From the NCBI GenBank assembly GCA_019775845.1, contig JADQAV010000015.1, positions 1,364,001 through 1,428,000 of the forward strand: 64,000 nucleotides of DNA. The letters run 5' to 3'. The translations under genes were made by a program, and so were the position numbers. How positions within the stretch are numbered: the stretch's first letter is position 1; every line of letters begins with the position of its first letter. The stretch is from Myrmaecium sp. VS I D KN 1 (lineage: Eukaryota; Ascomycota; Dothideomycetes; Valsariales; Valsariaceae). Positions 53,133 through 63,625 of this stretch are shown here, in pieces. The notes under the pieces are model-generated. The model ran no database searches. It was not told the DNA's origin and saw nothing but the letters and a program-made list of their open reading frames with translations.

Positions 53133-53259
53133 TAGCGCAGTTGGTCTAGTGGTTTGAGGACGAGTTGACGCAACTCCTCCGGTGAGGCGATCTAGCATCA
53201 CGGTTCGATGGGTGAGGAGTGTTCGGAGGCGCCGGTGTTCGAGTCCCGGCTGGCGCTAA
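53133..53259 (+). tRNA. tRNA-like element with Pol III boxes, probably a pseudo-tRNA
   Basis: Ends pair as an acceptor stem (TAGCGC with GCGCTA). TGGTCTAGTGG is a good A box and GTTCGAGTCC a good B box; the T stem pairs (GCCGG.G with CCCGGC) only with one bulged T. A T-rich terminator follows (TTTTTTGG then TTTTTTTCC). Between D arm and T arm lie about 70 nt with a perfect small hairpin (GAGTTGACGCAACTC) and a second pair (ACTCCTC with GAGGAGT); no normal 7-nt anticodon loop can be placed. The ends resemble tRNA-Gly. It may be a degenerated tRNA, a tRNA with an odd intron, or a tRNA-derived SINE head. Confidence 0.42.
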
Positions 53260-53828
53260 GAGATGTAGGCTACGGCCGAACTCTTTTTTGGTTTTTTGCT
53301 TTTTTTCCGCTTTTATTTTTACTTAGGGGGATTTTCACTTCACTACCCGTCTAATACATGGTGTAATGTTAAAGCAGAACATTATGTCGAACTGCGGTCT
53401 GTTGAATGCTTGACGCGGTGTATGTATTTTATGTCAGCTGGAGTATTTGGAGCTGTATGCGTATCGGTATAGGATATTTGAGCGGAGTATGGATAGCATC
53501 GGATTGGTTTCCAAAGTGTTAGGTAGTATATTCAGCGCAAGACATGAACCTCGTCAATCACAGGCGTCCGTTACACGCAACGCTTGACAAGAGCATTGTG
53601 TCCGCCTTGTCGAGGCCTTCGTGCGTCAAGAAGCTGCCCGTTCGCTCGAGCTTCGAATCTCTCTTCCATACCCACGACACTCAGGATTCCGCCAAGGCAA
53701 ACCTGCAAACGAGGCTTTTGCGAACGTGACGTTCAAACCCACCACCACGCTCGCCAACGCCGGTTCCCCCATCCCAACCTCAACCGTTGCTCAAGAAGTT
53801 GACTCCAAACATCAACTCCACCGCAGAC

Positions 53829-55301
53829 ATGGATGACAACGCTCTCGTAGCCCACCAGCCGGGCCTCCGCTGGCGCACCGGCGACGATCTCGAACAACAT
53901 TGCGAATGGACAATCATCCCCGACCCAGTCATCATTGAGAAGATCGCCCGCGAACGGCTCAACATCGCATTCGACCAACCCTGCAACGTCGCCTTCTTCG
54001 CCGAAGGTACCTACAATAAAGTCTACAGCATCCGCACCGCCGACAACACGCTCCTCTTCCGCGTCTCCCTCCCCGTCGATCCAGGCCGCAAGGTCGCCAG
54101 CGAAGTCGCGACATTGGAGTTCATTCGGCGCTTCACCACAACCCCGGTTCCCCGCGTTATCGACTACAATCCTTCCCATGATAACGAGTTGGGCTTCGAG
54201 TGGATGATGATAGAGAAGATGCCCGGACGTCCGTTGGGTGAGGTATGGAAGCACATCTCTTGGGAGGCGAAGGTAAAGCTTGTGAAGCAGATTGCGGAGC
54301 ATAATCTCGAGCTCTTCCGCACCCCCTCGAGGGGGATTGGGAGCTTGTACCTCGACGACCGCGCGGTCCTCGAACAACTCTCCTTGTTCGCTTTCCCGGA
54401 CCCTCTACCGCGTCCCCCCTTCATCACACTCCAGCTTCTCTTAACCTACAGCGCTCGGATCATCTGCCATATCGCCTCCAAAGTCAGCTCATCCGCTCTG
54501 AACCTCCTCGGGTTTCGCCGCACCACCCCCATCCCCGGCTTCACCCTCGGCCCCCTCGTCCAGCCTCTCCACTTCACCAAAACTGCCATCAACGCCACCC
54601 ACCTTCCCCGGGGACCCTACCCCACCAGCGCAGCCTGGCAGCACGCGCGTCTCGCCTTCCAAATCCACCACGCCCGCAGCCGACTCGTCGAGCTAAGCAA
54701 CCGCAGCCGCAGCCGCACGCGCGGCCCCGGCATACCCGCCCCCGCCGCGTTCGACACGCTCTTCCAGCAACGCACGCTGTACCTGTGCCAGCGGCTGCGC
54801 CGCGTGATCTCGGCGGCGTTTGCTTCGCCGCCGTCGTCGGACCCCGATAACGCCCAGCAGGGGGAGATGACCGTGCTGACGCATCCGGACCTCCACCCGC
54901 TTAACGTCCTCGTCGACGACCGGGGCGCGCTGACCGCGCTGCTGGATTGGGAGTGCGTGGTTGCGGTGCCGCGGTGGTGCGCTGTGACGCGCGGACCGCT
55001 GTTTCTTACGGATGTTGGGGTTAAGGAGAGGACGTGCAGGGAGGATGCTGAGGATGGCGTGCGCGATGGGAGGGAGGTGTCGGAGTCGGAGATGAGGAGG
55101 CTGGGACGGGTTTATTGGGGTTATTTGAGGGAGAGGGAGTTGGGGTGGAGGGAGGCGGAGAGGGAGGGTCTAAGGGCGGATGTGGATTTTGCGGTTGAGG
55201 TTTGTGGGGAGCCGGAGTTTCAGCGGGATGTGGAGGAGTGGGTTTATGGGTGGGAGCAGGGGAGGGGGTATGGGTTGAGGGGGTCGGTGCCGCGGTGGTA
55301 G
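53829..55301 (+). CDS. APH-type kinase-like protein (aminoglycoside phosphotransferase fold), 490 aa
   Basis: I start at the ATG at 53829 (CGCAGACATGGATG). Features of the APH/choline-kinase fold: glycine-rich-like loop FAEGTYNKVYSI (57-68), a following strand (LLFRVSLP), helix with Glu92, hinge WMMIEKMPGRPLGEVW (125-140), catalytic loop HPDLHPLNVLVDD (352-364; Asp354 and Asn359) and metal-binding LDWE (372-375). A 150-residue insertion, rich in Arg and Pro, sits between hinge and catalytic loop. Such fungal proteins phosphorylate unknown small molecules or proteins; real aminoglycoside resistance is not implied. No introns. The C-terminal part is charged. Both catalytic motifs look intact. 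Confidence 0.85.
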   Translation: MDDNALVAHQPGLRWRTGDDLEQHCEWTIIPDPVIIEKIARERLNIAFDQPCNVAFFAEGTYNKVYSIRTADNTLLFRVSLPVDPGRKVASEVATLEFIRRFTTTPVPRVIDYNPSHDNELGFEWMMIEKMPGRPLGEVWKHISWEAKVKLVKQIAEHNLELFRTPSRGIGSLYLDDRAVLEQLSLFAFPDPLPRPPFITLQLLLTYSARIICHIASKVSSSALNLLGFRRTTPIPGFTLGPLVQPLHFTKTAINATHLPRGPYPTSAAWQHARLAFQIHHARSRLVELSNRSRSRTRGPGIPAPAAFDTLFQQRTLYLCQRLRRVISAAFASPPSSDPDNAQQGEMTVLTHPDLHPLNVLVDDRGALTALLDWECVVAVPRWCAVTRGPLFLTDVGVKERTCREDAEDGVRDGREVSESEMRRLGRVYWGYLRERELGWREAEREGLRADVDFAVEVCGEPEFQRDVEEWVYGWEQGRGYGLRGSVPRW

Positions 55302-56245
55302 GTACCTTAGGACTCGGTGACCCGGGGTAGTCGAAGGTATGGAGTATTGAGGGGATATTGACAATTAAGCGGGCTCCTATAATGATTATAGTATCGAAAA
55401 GATCTTCGGTGCTTTCCATCCAGCGGTAGCAAATGACAGAAAACTTTGCTTAAAAATCCTCGTATCTTCTAATACTGCCTATGGCAATATCCACCCGTGA
55501 ATTCCCATGGACAGACTACAAATGCTGGCGTAACCGCAAGCTCATTCACTTTCGAACTTCATCTCTCTTCTTAAGACTGTTCACATTTTACATCGTTGCG
55601 TCTCTGTTATCAGGAACTGGGGGAAATGCCCACAATGAATGGTGTTAGCTGATATGCGCGTGGGGGAAGCCCGCATTGGATATATCTAGGAGATGGTGCA
55701 GTCTGCACGTTATGCCAGAGATAGTCTGGCTCGTGGACGTTGGTATCGCATGTTGGAATATTGGATAATATTTAAATTATTTCATATTATATAGAACTTA
55801 CGACCAATGCGCATCAATATATCAAGCTCCAGCAGCTGACGCCGTCTTCTTCTCTGGGCCGTCCGCGTTGCCAAATTCCACTCCCAATCTCTTGCTCCTC
55901 CCCTCGAACATACCTGCAGGCGTTTCGTGTCCGCTGATACCAAGATCCTTATTACCAGCCGGACCAATCAGGCCAACGCACAATCTCTGTGATACCCAGC
56001 CCATTTTGACGTCCACCAGCCTCCGGAGCCTCAATGTCAGGACATGAAAATGAAACCACTACACCAAAGGGCAGCGGCCTGTATAGTTTTGGGGGCCAAG
56101 CGCTGTTTGTGAAAGGCCGTCGGTTCCCGGGTCCACCTCCCAACGTACCTCTAGCGCGAGATAGCCATGTGTCTTGGGATCAGCCTACCTGGCGCATGGG
56201 GAATACAAATCCAGGGTTTGCAAGGTAATATGATTCCCCTGGTCT
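55302..56245. other. Intergenic, no supported gene
   Basis: AT-rich patch at 55,765-55,800. A plus-strand frame at 56034-56228 (MSGHENETTTPKGSGLYSFG) is open for 64 codons but has no promoter signal. Confidence 0.4.
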
Positions 56246-56249
56246 TGCT

Positions 56250-57480
56250 GTCTATAACTCCCGCTGTCGGTGCACTGCCCAGTGTCTGCTTTCAGGTTTC
56301 TCTTGCACCCGTGTTTCTCCGGCAATCCGATCTCGTTTTGTTAGGTACCATAGGCTAGATGGCACCTGACGGTATTTATCGTGGCGTGGAGTGCCGATGC
56401 GATGCGATTCCATCCTTGTGCCCAGGTCCAAAGGGGACATGTCTCCATTTTTTCTATTCCCCCACTCCTTAGACTGCCGGGTGTGCTGGTGCGCATTGTC
56501 CGATGGACCATTGAAGTACCTCCTCGTACTGAAGGAGCAGGTTATTCCGTATAGAAGTTGAGCTGAGCTTTTTATCTGGCTCCCACAGGCGTCCCGGCTC
56601 ATAAGTGACTTTGAATCTCTATACCATGCTAGCGGCCACTTCACGTATCTTGGGTTAAATCCAGGGACCTTTTGTCGTTCTGAGCGACGACTTCCGTCTC
56701 GGTAGTTGATGGTTTCAGTCCCATAGTATAATGATGTGAATGATTCTGGACTTTATTTCGTTGTATATTCTTCCTTTGCTTTTTCCACTCCCGCCATCTG
56801 GCCACTGGTCCTTGTAAGACTGTGTAGTCGGCTGGCAAGCCATGGTATTCTCTCCCATTCTGGGGATCTATTGCCGGGAACCATTTGACTGTGGTCATCA
56901 TATCCAGGTCTTTCCCTCCAGTCCGGCTCCGATGTGTTCCGAGGGTTCAACACCAAACACGTATGAAATGCGAAAGTAATACTCTTAGGAACATCGTTGT
57001 CAGTAATCCCTCAAGGAACGAGAAGGGTTGTTGAGCTTAGCGTCCAGGGAAAGGAAAGCGCAGGCCTTAAGGTTGTTGTTCCATCCTGATAATGAAGAGA
57101 CAGATTGTAGGTGGAATCTACCCTCCAACTATTATCGTGGTTCTCTCGGTGAGCAGCGTCCGTTCTATTTGGACAATGGTCCTTTGGATGGTCTGTAGGA
57201 CCGCGTTTTGCAAGCTTCGTAGTCCAGAAAGTGAAGTAATGTATCTCCAATCCCATTGGAATCCCAGTTGCCCTTTGGCTCGTTGCTGAAACAATGGTGA
57301 ACCCCTCCGCATATGTTGTTGCCGACAACTGAACAATCCATTGTTGAAGCCCTCCCTTCAAACTCGAGATTGACGGGGATCCATTCAACTCGCGGCCCGG
57401 TGTCTGCCTTGAGCGTACCTATGTACTGTATGCCTGCGCTCGCCTTTACGCTCCCCATATTCTATAGCTCCTGTTGCAAA
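56250..57480 (-). pseudogene. Degraded or multi-exon coding sequence, unclassified
   Basis: Protein-like stretches on the minus strand lie in changing frames: VNLEFEGRASTMDCSVVGNN near 57,370, DSTYNLSLHYQDGTTTLRPA near 57,090, NGREYHGLPADYTVLQGPVA near 56,850. The upper one is preceded by TTGCAACAG, an acceptor-like site. I found no consistent splice pairs and recognise no family. It lies next to the RIP block. Confidence 0.35.
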
Positions 57481-57822
57481 CAAGCAAAGAGATGTCGCAA
57501 TAACCACCACCAGGCCTTTCAGCTGTTTTTACCTTCTCTTTTAACGTTGCTCTCGAGGTTTGGAGGCGGCCCGGATCATAAGACAAGTGCATTTTTCGGA
57601 AAACTGCTTCTGCTAGGATATTGCTTTGTTTAGCTTTTGGGGGCTGTAACGGGTCTGCCCAATTTGCGATCATCAATACGTGCGTAGTTCTGGTCCGATG
57701 GACTATAAAAAGCCTTAATCAGGTGTTATTAATTTTCCAGTTAAGGTAGATATTACGGTATACTTTATTTTATTTTACCGCCTAGGCTGGACGTCCTACC
57801 GCCCTCCTATATTCTGCTATAG

Positions 57823-58620
57823 GCTTAGAAGCTAGATATATACTAGGGATAGATTACCGGTAGTAGATTAAGTATCTAGGTATAAGTATATATAATATAT
57901 CTAAGGCTAAGTAATTAAGTTAAGATTTATAATTTTTATTCCTAGAAACTTCTATTTTAGTATAGTTTCTATATTTTTATCCTAGCTCTCCCTTTATACC
58001 CTAGTATTCTTATAATACTAAAGATCTAGATTAAAAGGTATAGCGTTAGTAATAGTAAGAATTTATATTTCCTTAATATAGAGTCTAACTATTATATAAG
58101 TAAGATACGTTTTAGGGAAAATTAACTTAAACAGCGTTTAAACGCTAGCTTTAGTGGTAACCCCTATATTCTCCTATATATTATATATAAAAGTACTTTA
58201 TACCGCTTTTATATTATAACCTACGAATAAAGTATAAACTTAAACTACTATAAAGAAGTATTATTAATAAGTACTTAAGATTAGGAAAAGTAATAAAAGG
58301 GAATAAAAAAATACTAAAAAAACTAGTAGCTCTCTTTAATTAAGCGTATTATCCTTAGTATAGAGCTATAAGAGTTAGTTAATAATTACTTTAGTTTAAT
58401 AGAGAATCGAACTACTTATACTATATTAATCTTTTCTATATTATATTAATTTAACTAAATACCCGAAGGCGAAAGGGTAAACTATATATACTTATAAATA
58501 TACTAGCTATAGCTTATTATCTATTTAATAGGCGATAAGCTGGCTACGCTATATACGTTTTTATATATATCTTTGTACTACTAATATAGTTAACTTTACC
58601 CTTAACTACGTTTATAGCGG
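57823..58620. mobile_element. RIP-altered relic of a repeated element, family unknown
   Basis: About 800 bp at roughly 70% A+T in which CpA and TpG are nearly absent: between 57,823 and 58,537 I find only two, while TpA is everywhere and CpG is kept. That is the footprint of RIP acting on a multi-copy sequence. The element's class cannot be read; no terminal repeats or coding motifs survive. It is an old, heavily altered fossil. Composition grades back to normal at about 57,720-57,820 and 58,620-58,790. Confidence 0.75.
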
Positions 58621-59110
58621 CGCATAGTCTCTATACACACGTAACTATAACGCCTATATAACTACTATTATAGTCTTTCCTAGCAGCCTTTCTAACGAAC
58701 TATATCGATTAATTCTTATACTAACGGTATACTCTCTCTACTATTTACCTTCTAACCTGCTAAGCTTACTGTTTACTAATTACCGAATCGCTCCATCTGA
58801 CTTTACAGTAGGCCGACATAAGCAACTGTCCGCACTTCCCAAGCCAGCTTCCACGGTCTTATATTCCCTCACGAAAGCGCGTTCTCACGGCAGTACTTCC
58901 TTATATCTTGATAACGTACCACCCGACGGTGTTACGCTCAGCTCACTGTCTTCCCTCTCTACCATATCCATCGGAATTTCGACCGGAACACGCAAAATCA
59001 AGGTACGCTATACACGCAATCTTTCGTTTACCACATCATGGCGCTCTAGGCTAACGTTATCATGATTAGCAACCAATCCGCTTTAAGATGACGTCCGCTG
59101 AATCCGCCGA

Positions 59111-59440
59111 ATGCACCATCGCCGTGCTCTCCGACCCACACTTCAAGTCATAGTCCGTGAGGAGATAGAGCGGCAGCTCGCGTTCGACGCTTATCGGACG
59201 TTCTTAATTTGCTGCCTCTGGACCGTCATCTTCGTCCTCGGCGGTGTCCTCGTCAAATGGTATTGGAGCTACCGGCGCAGCCCTGCCTACAAGCTCAACG
59301 CGAGGCAAAAGCAGGTCTATAATAAGATAACCCACGGCCTGGCGATTGCTCTGGCCAGGGATCCTGACTTCGTTGACGAGTTCTTCAACACTGAGGACGA
59401 TGAGGATGTGGTGGTGGACTGGGCTCTTCCTCCTCTATAG
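59111..59440 (+). CDS. Small single-pass membrane protein, 109 aa
   Basis: Starts MHHRRALRPTLQVIVREEIE; membrane helix TFLICCLWTVIFVLGGVLV (about 31-49) followed by KWYWSYRR, a soluble part (LNARQKQVYNKITHG) and an acidic end. Upstream, donor GTACGC (59002), a perfect GGCTAACG branch and ATGATTAG mark a leader intron. The first ATG after it (59089) opens an overlapping frame of 21 codons (MTSAESAECTIAVLSDPHF) with a good context; it is either an upstream ORF or shows an unseen junction. The layout (charged N-terminus, one anchor) recalls the 49-aa peptide at 39.9 kb. Confidence 0.55.
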   Translation: MHHRRALRPTLQVIVREEIERQLAFDAYRTFLICCLWTVIFVLGGVLVKWYWSYRRSPAYKLNARQKQVYNKITHGLAIALARDPDFVDEFFNTEDDEDVVVDWALPPL

Positions 59441-60161
59441 CTGCCCCGGGTAAAGAACACTACCTACTATAGCTACGGCACAGTCAGGGATAGGCGTGGT
59501 GCCTTCGAGGAACGGACGAAGCATATGGACCGCTGGATCGAGCGGTGTAAGGATCATGGAGACAAGTGAAAAAAGGTCTGCGATGCAGAACTCAAGCACT
59601 AAAGCATCCATTTAGAACGGGGAGAGAAATGAAATTGTCCTGCGTTCTTCGAGATATAGTTTACTTGCTTTGTAAGATGTGACGATAAGCCTGAATTACA
59701 GGCAAAAGGGCCCCATCAATCTCCGCTATATAGTGTCGTCGGAATAGGCCATCGTGACTTGCGTGGGATCAGAGTAATGGATTTCGATTGATACAAGCGG
59801 CTGACACAGATAGAGACTACTCAGTTTGACTGGGCTTAGGTATTAGCGAGAATCATAATTCCTCGGGAAGGAAACGAGACTGGTCGCCTGTTATCGTTGT
59901 TGGGTTTAAAGTTGGAACTGGACGTATTTGCATCCGTAAACACCGTTTGAAGCTGGCACGTAGAGAAGAACTCAACAGAAGAATCAGACGAAAACGGCAA
60001 GCATAGACACGGGAACGTACATCAAGCTACATCCGTAACCGTCACGGCAATGTCGTGTTCCAACCGTCCCTTCGGGTCTAGTAGCACCAAAAAAAGCAAA
60101 AGGCAAACACATCCCAGGCCGCCCCAAGCAAAAGAAAAGCCCGCACGGCCGATCCAAATCA
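59441..60161. other. Intergenic, nothing recognised
   Basis: No ORF with promoter or splice support; the last part is the 3' flank of the tRNA gene with its terminator. Confidence 0.5.
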
Positions 60162-60167
60162 CAAAAA

Positions 60168-60262
60168 TGCGAGCGGCGAGAGTCGAACTCGCGTCCCTGC
60201 CTTGTCTCCTAGCTTATGATTGCTTGGGAGGGCAGTAGCTTAAACCCCTAGCCCACGCCCGC
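60168..60262 (-). tRNA. tRNA-Gly(CCC) with intron
   Basis: Acceptor GCGGGCG pairs with CGCTCGC (one G-T), discriminator A. D arm contains GGGCTAGGGGTTT (A box). Anticodon stem CTGCC/GGCAG with loop CTCCCA, anticodon CCC, followed by a 22-nt intron after position 37. T arm GCGAG-TTCGACT-CTCGC is perfect. A T5 terminator follows directly (60163-60167). It reads GGG codons. Structure is complete, so it should be functional. Confidence 0.9.
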
Positions 60263-60806
60263 TGATTGTGAATAAGATGGAATTGGGATCTTTGTTCTGA
60301 ATATAAGAGTGCTTGAGGACGGCTTGCGTGCGGCTTGAGCCGGAAGCTACATAGATTGCATGTTTTGGGACCTGCGGGACGTTCAAAGGACGAGGAAAAG
60401 TGGGAGAAGCACTTGTTTCAATTCCCTTCGGTTGGGACCGCCGGTAGCATTTCGCTCGCTAGAATTTCAGATTTCAACTGAGATTTCACCTGGGAATTTC
60501 GGTCTCTGGGTACAGCAGGTACATGATATTGAATGATTGTACATGGCTTCTTGTCAACTTTTCTGGGGGAGGTCGTAGCATGATACCTATCTATCTTCAA
60601 CCCCGAGTCACAAAGCAAGAATACATCCAAAAGACTATGTTATACGAGTGGAGTAGTAGTTTCTTTCTCCATGGCAGAGGATCAAGCCGTGCCAACTACA
60701 ACTAAAGCATCCATTTCATATACCCCCACCATGAGTCCGTAGACTGTTCACGTTGCCTTCTTGTATTGCGCTCTACACGCACAATTATACCCACATCCCA
60801 GGGCGT

Positions 60807-61513
60807 TCAAAGGTCCTTGCGTGGCGAGTATATATTGGCAGGCACGAGACCGCGGAAGTGTCCCTTGGGGTATTTAGGGCGTGGCAGCATGTTCTGAAGA
60901 TTTGACGGTTAGCTACAACGCGGAAAAATCCGTCAGAGTGAACTGCTTTACCTCCTGCGTCTTCACGACCAAAGCGTTGCTGGGGGCTGGGACAAGAGCA
61001 AGCGTGTTGCCGACATCATCCTTTGCCATATATTCCCCCTGATGCTGGCGATAGTTCATCGGTGCGTTGACAGTTTCAGTGGTATAGGAGGGTTCAGCGT
61101 CGCTTTCAGTCGGGTGCTGTATGGGCTCAGTCAGTAAGCTGACCACCTTAGACATTCTCTTCAGCACTTACCAGAATCATCTCACGACCCGACGCTTCGG
61201 CATCTTCTCCATTGCCTAGCAGAAGAGTCGGCGAAGCCTGCACTTCAGCTTGCGCCCTCGTAGTGCGATGCACAGATCTATGCTGGTCCATAAAGTACTC
61301 GCGGCGGTCGCAAAACGGACCTGCGGACGTGATCGTAGTCCGGCGAGCCACCTCGACCAAGACAACATTCTCGTCTCCATCTTCCTTTGTAGCTATGTGG
61401 ATGGCATATTGCCGAGCCTCGACTTTGGGGACAAGCCCGTTGTTGTTGGTAAGGGAACCGACTTCGCTGAAGACGGGGGACTGGTAGCTGCTGGAGGATT
61501 TCTGGTCTGCCAT
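60807..61513 (-). CDS. Three-exon hypothetical protein, 197 aa
   Basis: Exons 61513-61172, 61116-60952 and 60893-60807. Intron 1 (55 nt): GTAAGT to ATACAG, phase 0. Intron 2 (58 nt): GTAAAG, branch GCTAAC, CTTCAG, phase 0. Exon 1 begins MADQKSSSSYQSPVFSEVGS and contains VVLVEVARRTTITSAGP; exon 2 has TTETVNAPMNYRQHQGEY; exon 3 ends KGHFRGLVPANIYSPRKDL. Soluble, mixed alpha/beta composition, Ser-rich N-terminus. Branch sites and phases make the model reliable even though the family is unknown. Confidence 0.68.
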
Positions 61514-61848
61514 TTCTGGGTTTGGATGTTGGTGGTTTGGTTATGGGTGAGAAAGCGCAGGTAGGTGGGTTGGTTGGGGTTATAAGTAAAAGATGCGTCG
61601 CCTTACGGTGACTGAAAGTCGAATGGTCGCGCCGACCGTCTAACGTGTATTTCCGCGTACGTGTGAAAAAGGGTAGTGACCACTAAGAACCCATAGGTAC
61701 AAATCGGTGACGCGACAGATGTGAAAGCTATCCAATTTCTTTTGCTTGTGAACTATATACCGGTAGGCGTGCTGGTCGCGAAAAAGCTCCTTCATGCTTC
61801 TCTTTCCTTGTGCTCCCGGGCACCTGCCTGCGTCCATTTCCCATAGTG

Positions 61849-62340
61849 TTATCTCCCACTTTCGCCGTACTTCACGGTCCCGAATCGCCGCCTGAAACCT
61901 TCAAATATCGTCCCCTGATCTATCAGGCATAATTTGTCGCAAACAACGCGGCTTGGAGACGATTGTGTGCGGTGCGCTGCATGGAGAAGAATAACCAGAT
62001 CAGCAACTGCTTCCCAATATGGTATCAACTTCAGAATCTGTGGGAGTCTTACAACGTCAGCGAACTTGCCTTTGCTTTCCGAGCAGCTCGCAGGCTCAAG
62101 AGCGTAGCTCGTCCTCATCCGTTTCAGATGCTCAGCGCCATGGTCACAGTAATCCCCGAGCCCTTTCGTCACGGTGACCTGGTAGAGAGTCGTGGTGGTG
62201 GTGACTAGATTGTAATCGTTCACGATTGCGGTGTCTATAGAGATGGAATAGGTGCTGATGACAGCCTTTCGCATGAAACCGTTTTGGAGTGTCGCCGCCT
62301 CCGTGTTGCGGAACGTGAAGGACTTGGTTACGGACAACAT
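61849..62340 (-). CDS. Hypothetical protein, 163 aa (right-end duplicate pair, copy A)
   Basis: ATG in CACCACCATGTTG. Residues 20-50 (RKAVISTYSISIDTAIVND) are beta-like, followed by a Thr run; later part helical (RLPQILKLIPYWEAVADLV) and a basic end. A second, diverged copy of the N-terminal half lies 300 bp upstream on the same strand. No signal peptide or known motif. Confidence 0.55.
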   Translation of the reverse strand: MLSVTKSFTFRNTEAATLQNGFMRKAVISTYSISIDTAIVNDYNLVTTTTTLYQVTVTKGLGDYCDHGAEHLKRMRTSYALEPASCSESKGKFADVVRLPQILKLIPYWEAVADLVILLHAAHRTQSSPSRVVCDKLCLIDQGTIFEGFRRRFGTVKYGESGR

Positions 62341-62628
62341 GGTGGTGATGAGGAGAAGCGATGGTGAGGAGGTTCATAATGGTTGGCAAGGGCTGCTGGC
62401 CGTGCGATTGACCTGAACGTTGCCGCGTTGTTCGGGATTGTGGTCGGCATATGCAAACAGAATGGTCGTAGTACTACTCTTGCCGTTTGCTTGTCGGCGG
62501 GCACCATACCATATATTGAATGACTAAGCTCCAGGTTAGAGTCTCACTTAATGGCGTGGGAAAAGTTTGTCCGTGTGGTAATAATATATTCAGCACGTCG
62601 TCTGGGAGCTGCGACCTCGCTTCCTTCG

Positions 62629-62892
62629 CTAACATTCTCCCTGGTGTACAGCGCGCAAGAGCGCTTGCTGGTGGGCCTTCACCTCAGCAGCCAGAGACTT
62701 TGTTCGCAGCCGCACAAAGAGCTGCATCGAGATCTTCTTCCTCTCCTTTTCCGTCTCCGAATAGATGCCATTGTGGCGTAGAGTATCGTCCATGGCGAGA
62801 GAGGTAGTGATGCCGGAGTCTTTTGCATTGATAGTGACGGTATATACGTTGAGTACAGCCGTTCCGGTGAAGTTGCTAGCCAGGCAGGTAGC
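62629..62892 (-). pseudogene. Diverged copy B of the 62-kb gene, start not visible
   Basis: Frame 62892-62629 reads LASNFTGTAVLNVYTVTINA, which matches LQNGFMRKAVISTYSISIDT of copy A, and goes on with EKERKKISMQLFVRLRTKSL. A TATTTAAAATGG box lies at about 62925. The frame has no ATG before MDDTLRHNG in the middle, so the start is lost or in an unseen exon. Probably the remains of a tandem duplication. Confidence 0.5.
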
Positions 62893-63173
62893 AACTGCTC
62901 AAGTGTTCGAAATAAACTGACTGGCCATTTTAAATAGCGCTGATATTATGGCGGTATATCTAGGGGATGTAGTCAGCTTCTGACTGTCTAAGGGGGAGAT
63001 CAGGCTATGCTTACATGTCTCGGCCTAAGAGTATCTTGCGGACTGGAACTATGTTTTTTACAAAGAAAAGCTTGCCAGATCTCCAGGCGTGCGCGGGTGT
63101 CTAGGTAAGCTTGGACTTTGCATTTTGCCCCTCGGGTTTGCATATCTAGGTATATAATCTCAGGAGGGGGATT

Positions 63174-63527
63174 ATGCCCAGCAGCGCATCCTCCGCCCAA
63201 ACCGTAGAGGTCCGGCACTATTTGACATTAGAAATCCGGCTCCAGAATGTGAAAGATAGTAGGAGGCGTCAGGTCCGGTGGTCTGTCCGAGACCATGCAC
63301 GGGTTCACTGGATTACGCTCGCTGCCGCACTGGAGATCAGATTCTTGAGCCGCGCTGGAGCAGCTTTTATATACCAGCTAGACGGAGTATCCCGAAAGCT
63401 CATCGAACGCAACGTATTACAGGGCCACGCAGAGCGATGCGCTTGGGGGGCCAACGATAGCATCGCCAATCGCTTCCGGGCAGTAGCTCTATATGGTTGG
63501 AAGCAAGGCACCACTGCTCTTCTCTGA
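63174..63527 (+). CDS. Hypothetical protein, 117 aa
   Basis: ATG at 63174 (MPSSASSAQTVEVRHYLTLE) with TATATAATC about 24 nt upstream. Basic, with a helical middle (ARVHWITLAAALEIRFL) and Trp-containing end. Leader would be very short. No relatives. Confidence 0.38.
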   Translation: MPSSASSAQTVEVRHYLTLEIRLQNVKDSRRRQVRWSVRDHARVHWITLAAALEIRFLSRAGAAFIYQLDGVSRKLIERNVLQGHAERCAWGANDSIANRFRAVALYGWKQGTTALL

Positions 63528-63625
63528 AGGACAAGGTCAGAACACGCACGGAGCTGCAAACCGACGCCATTCTTGTGCGTTCGCTCTCAGCCGCAAAAGA
63601 TGCCCGTCGGCAGATCAGGCTCAGT

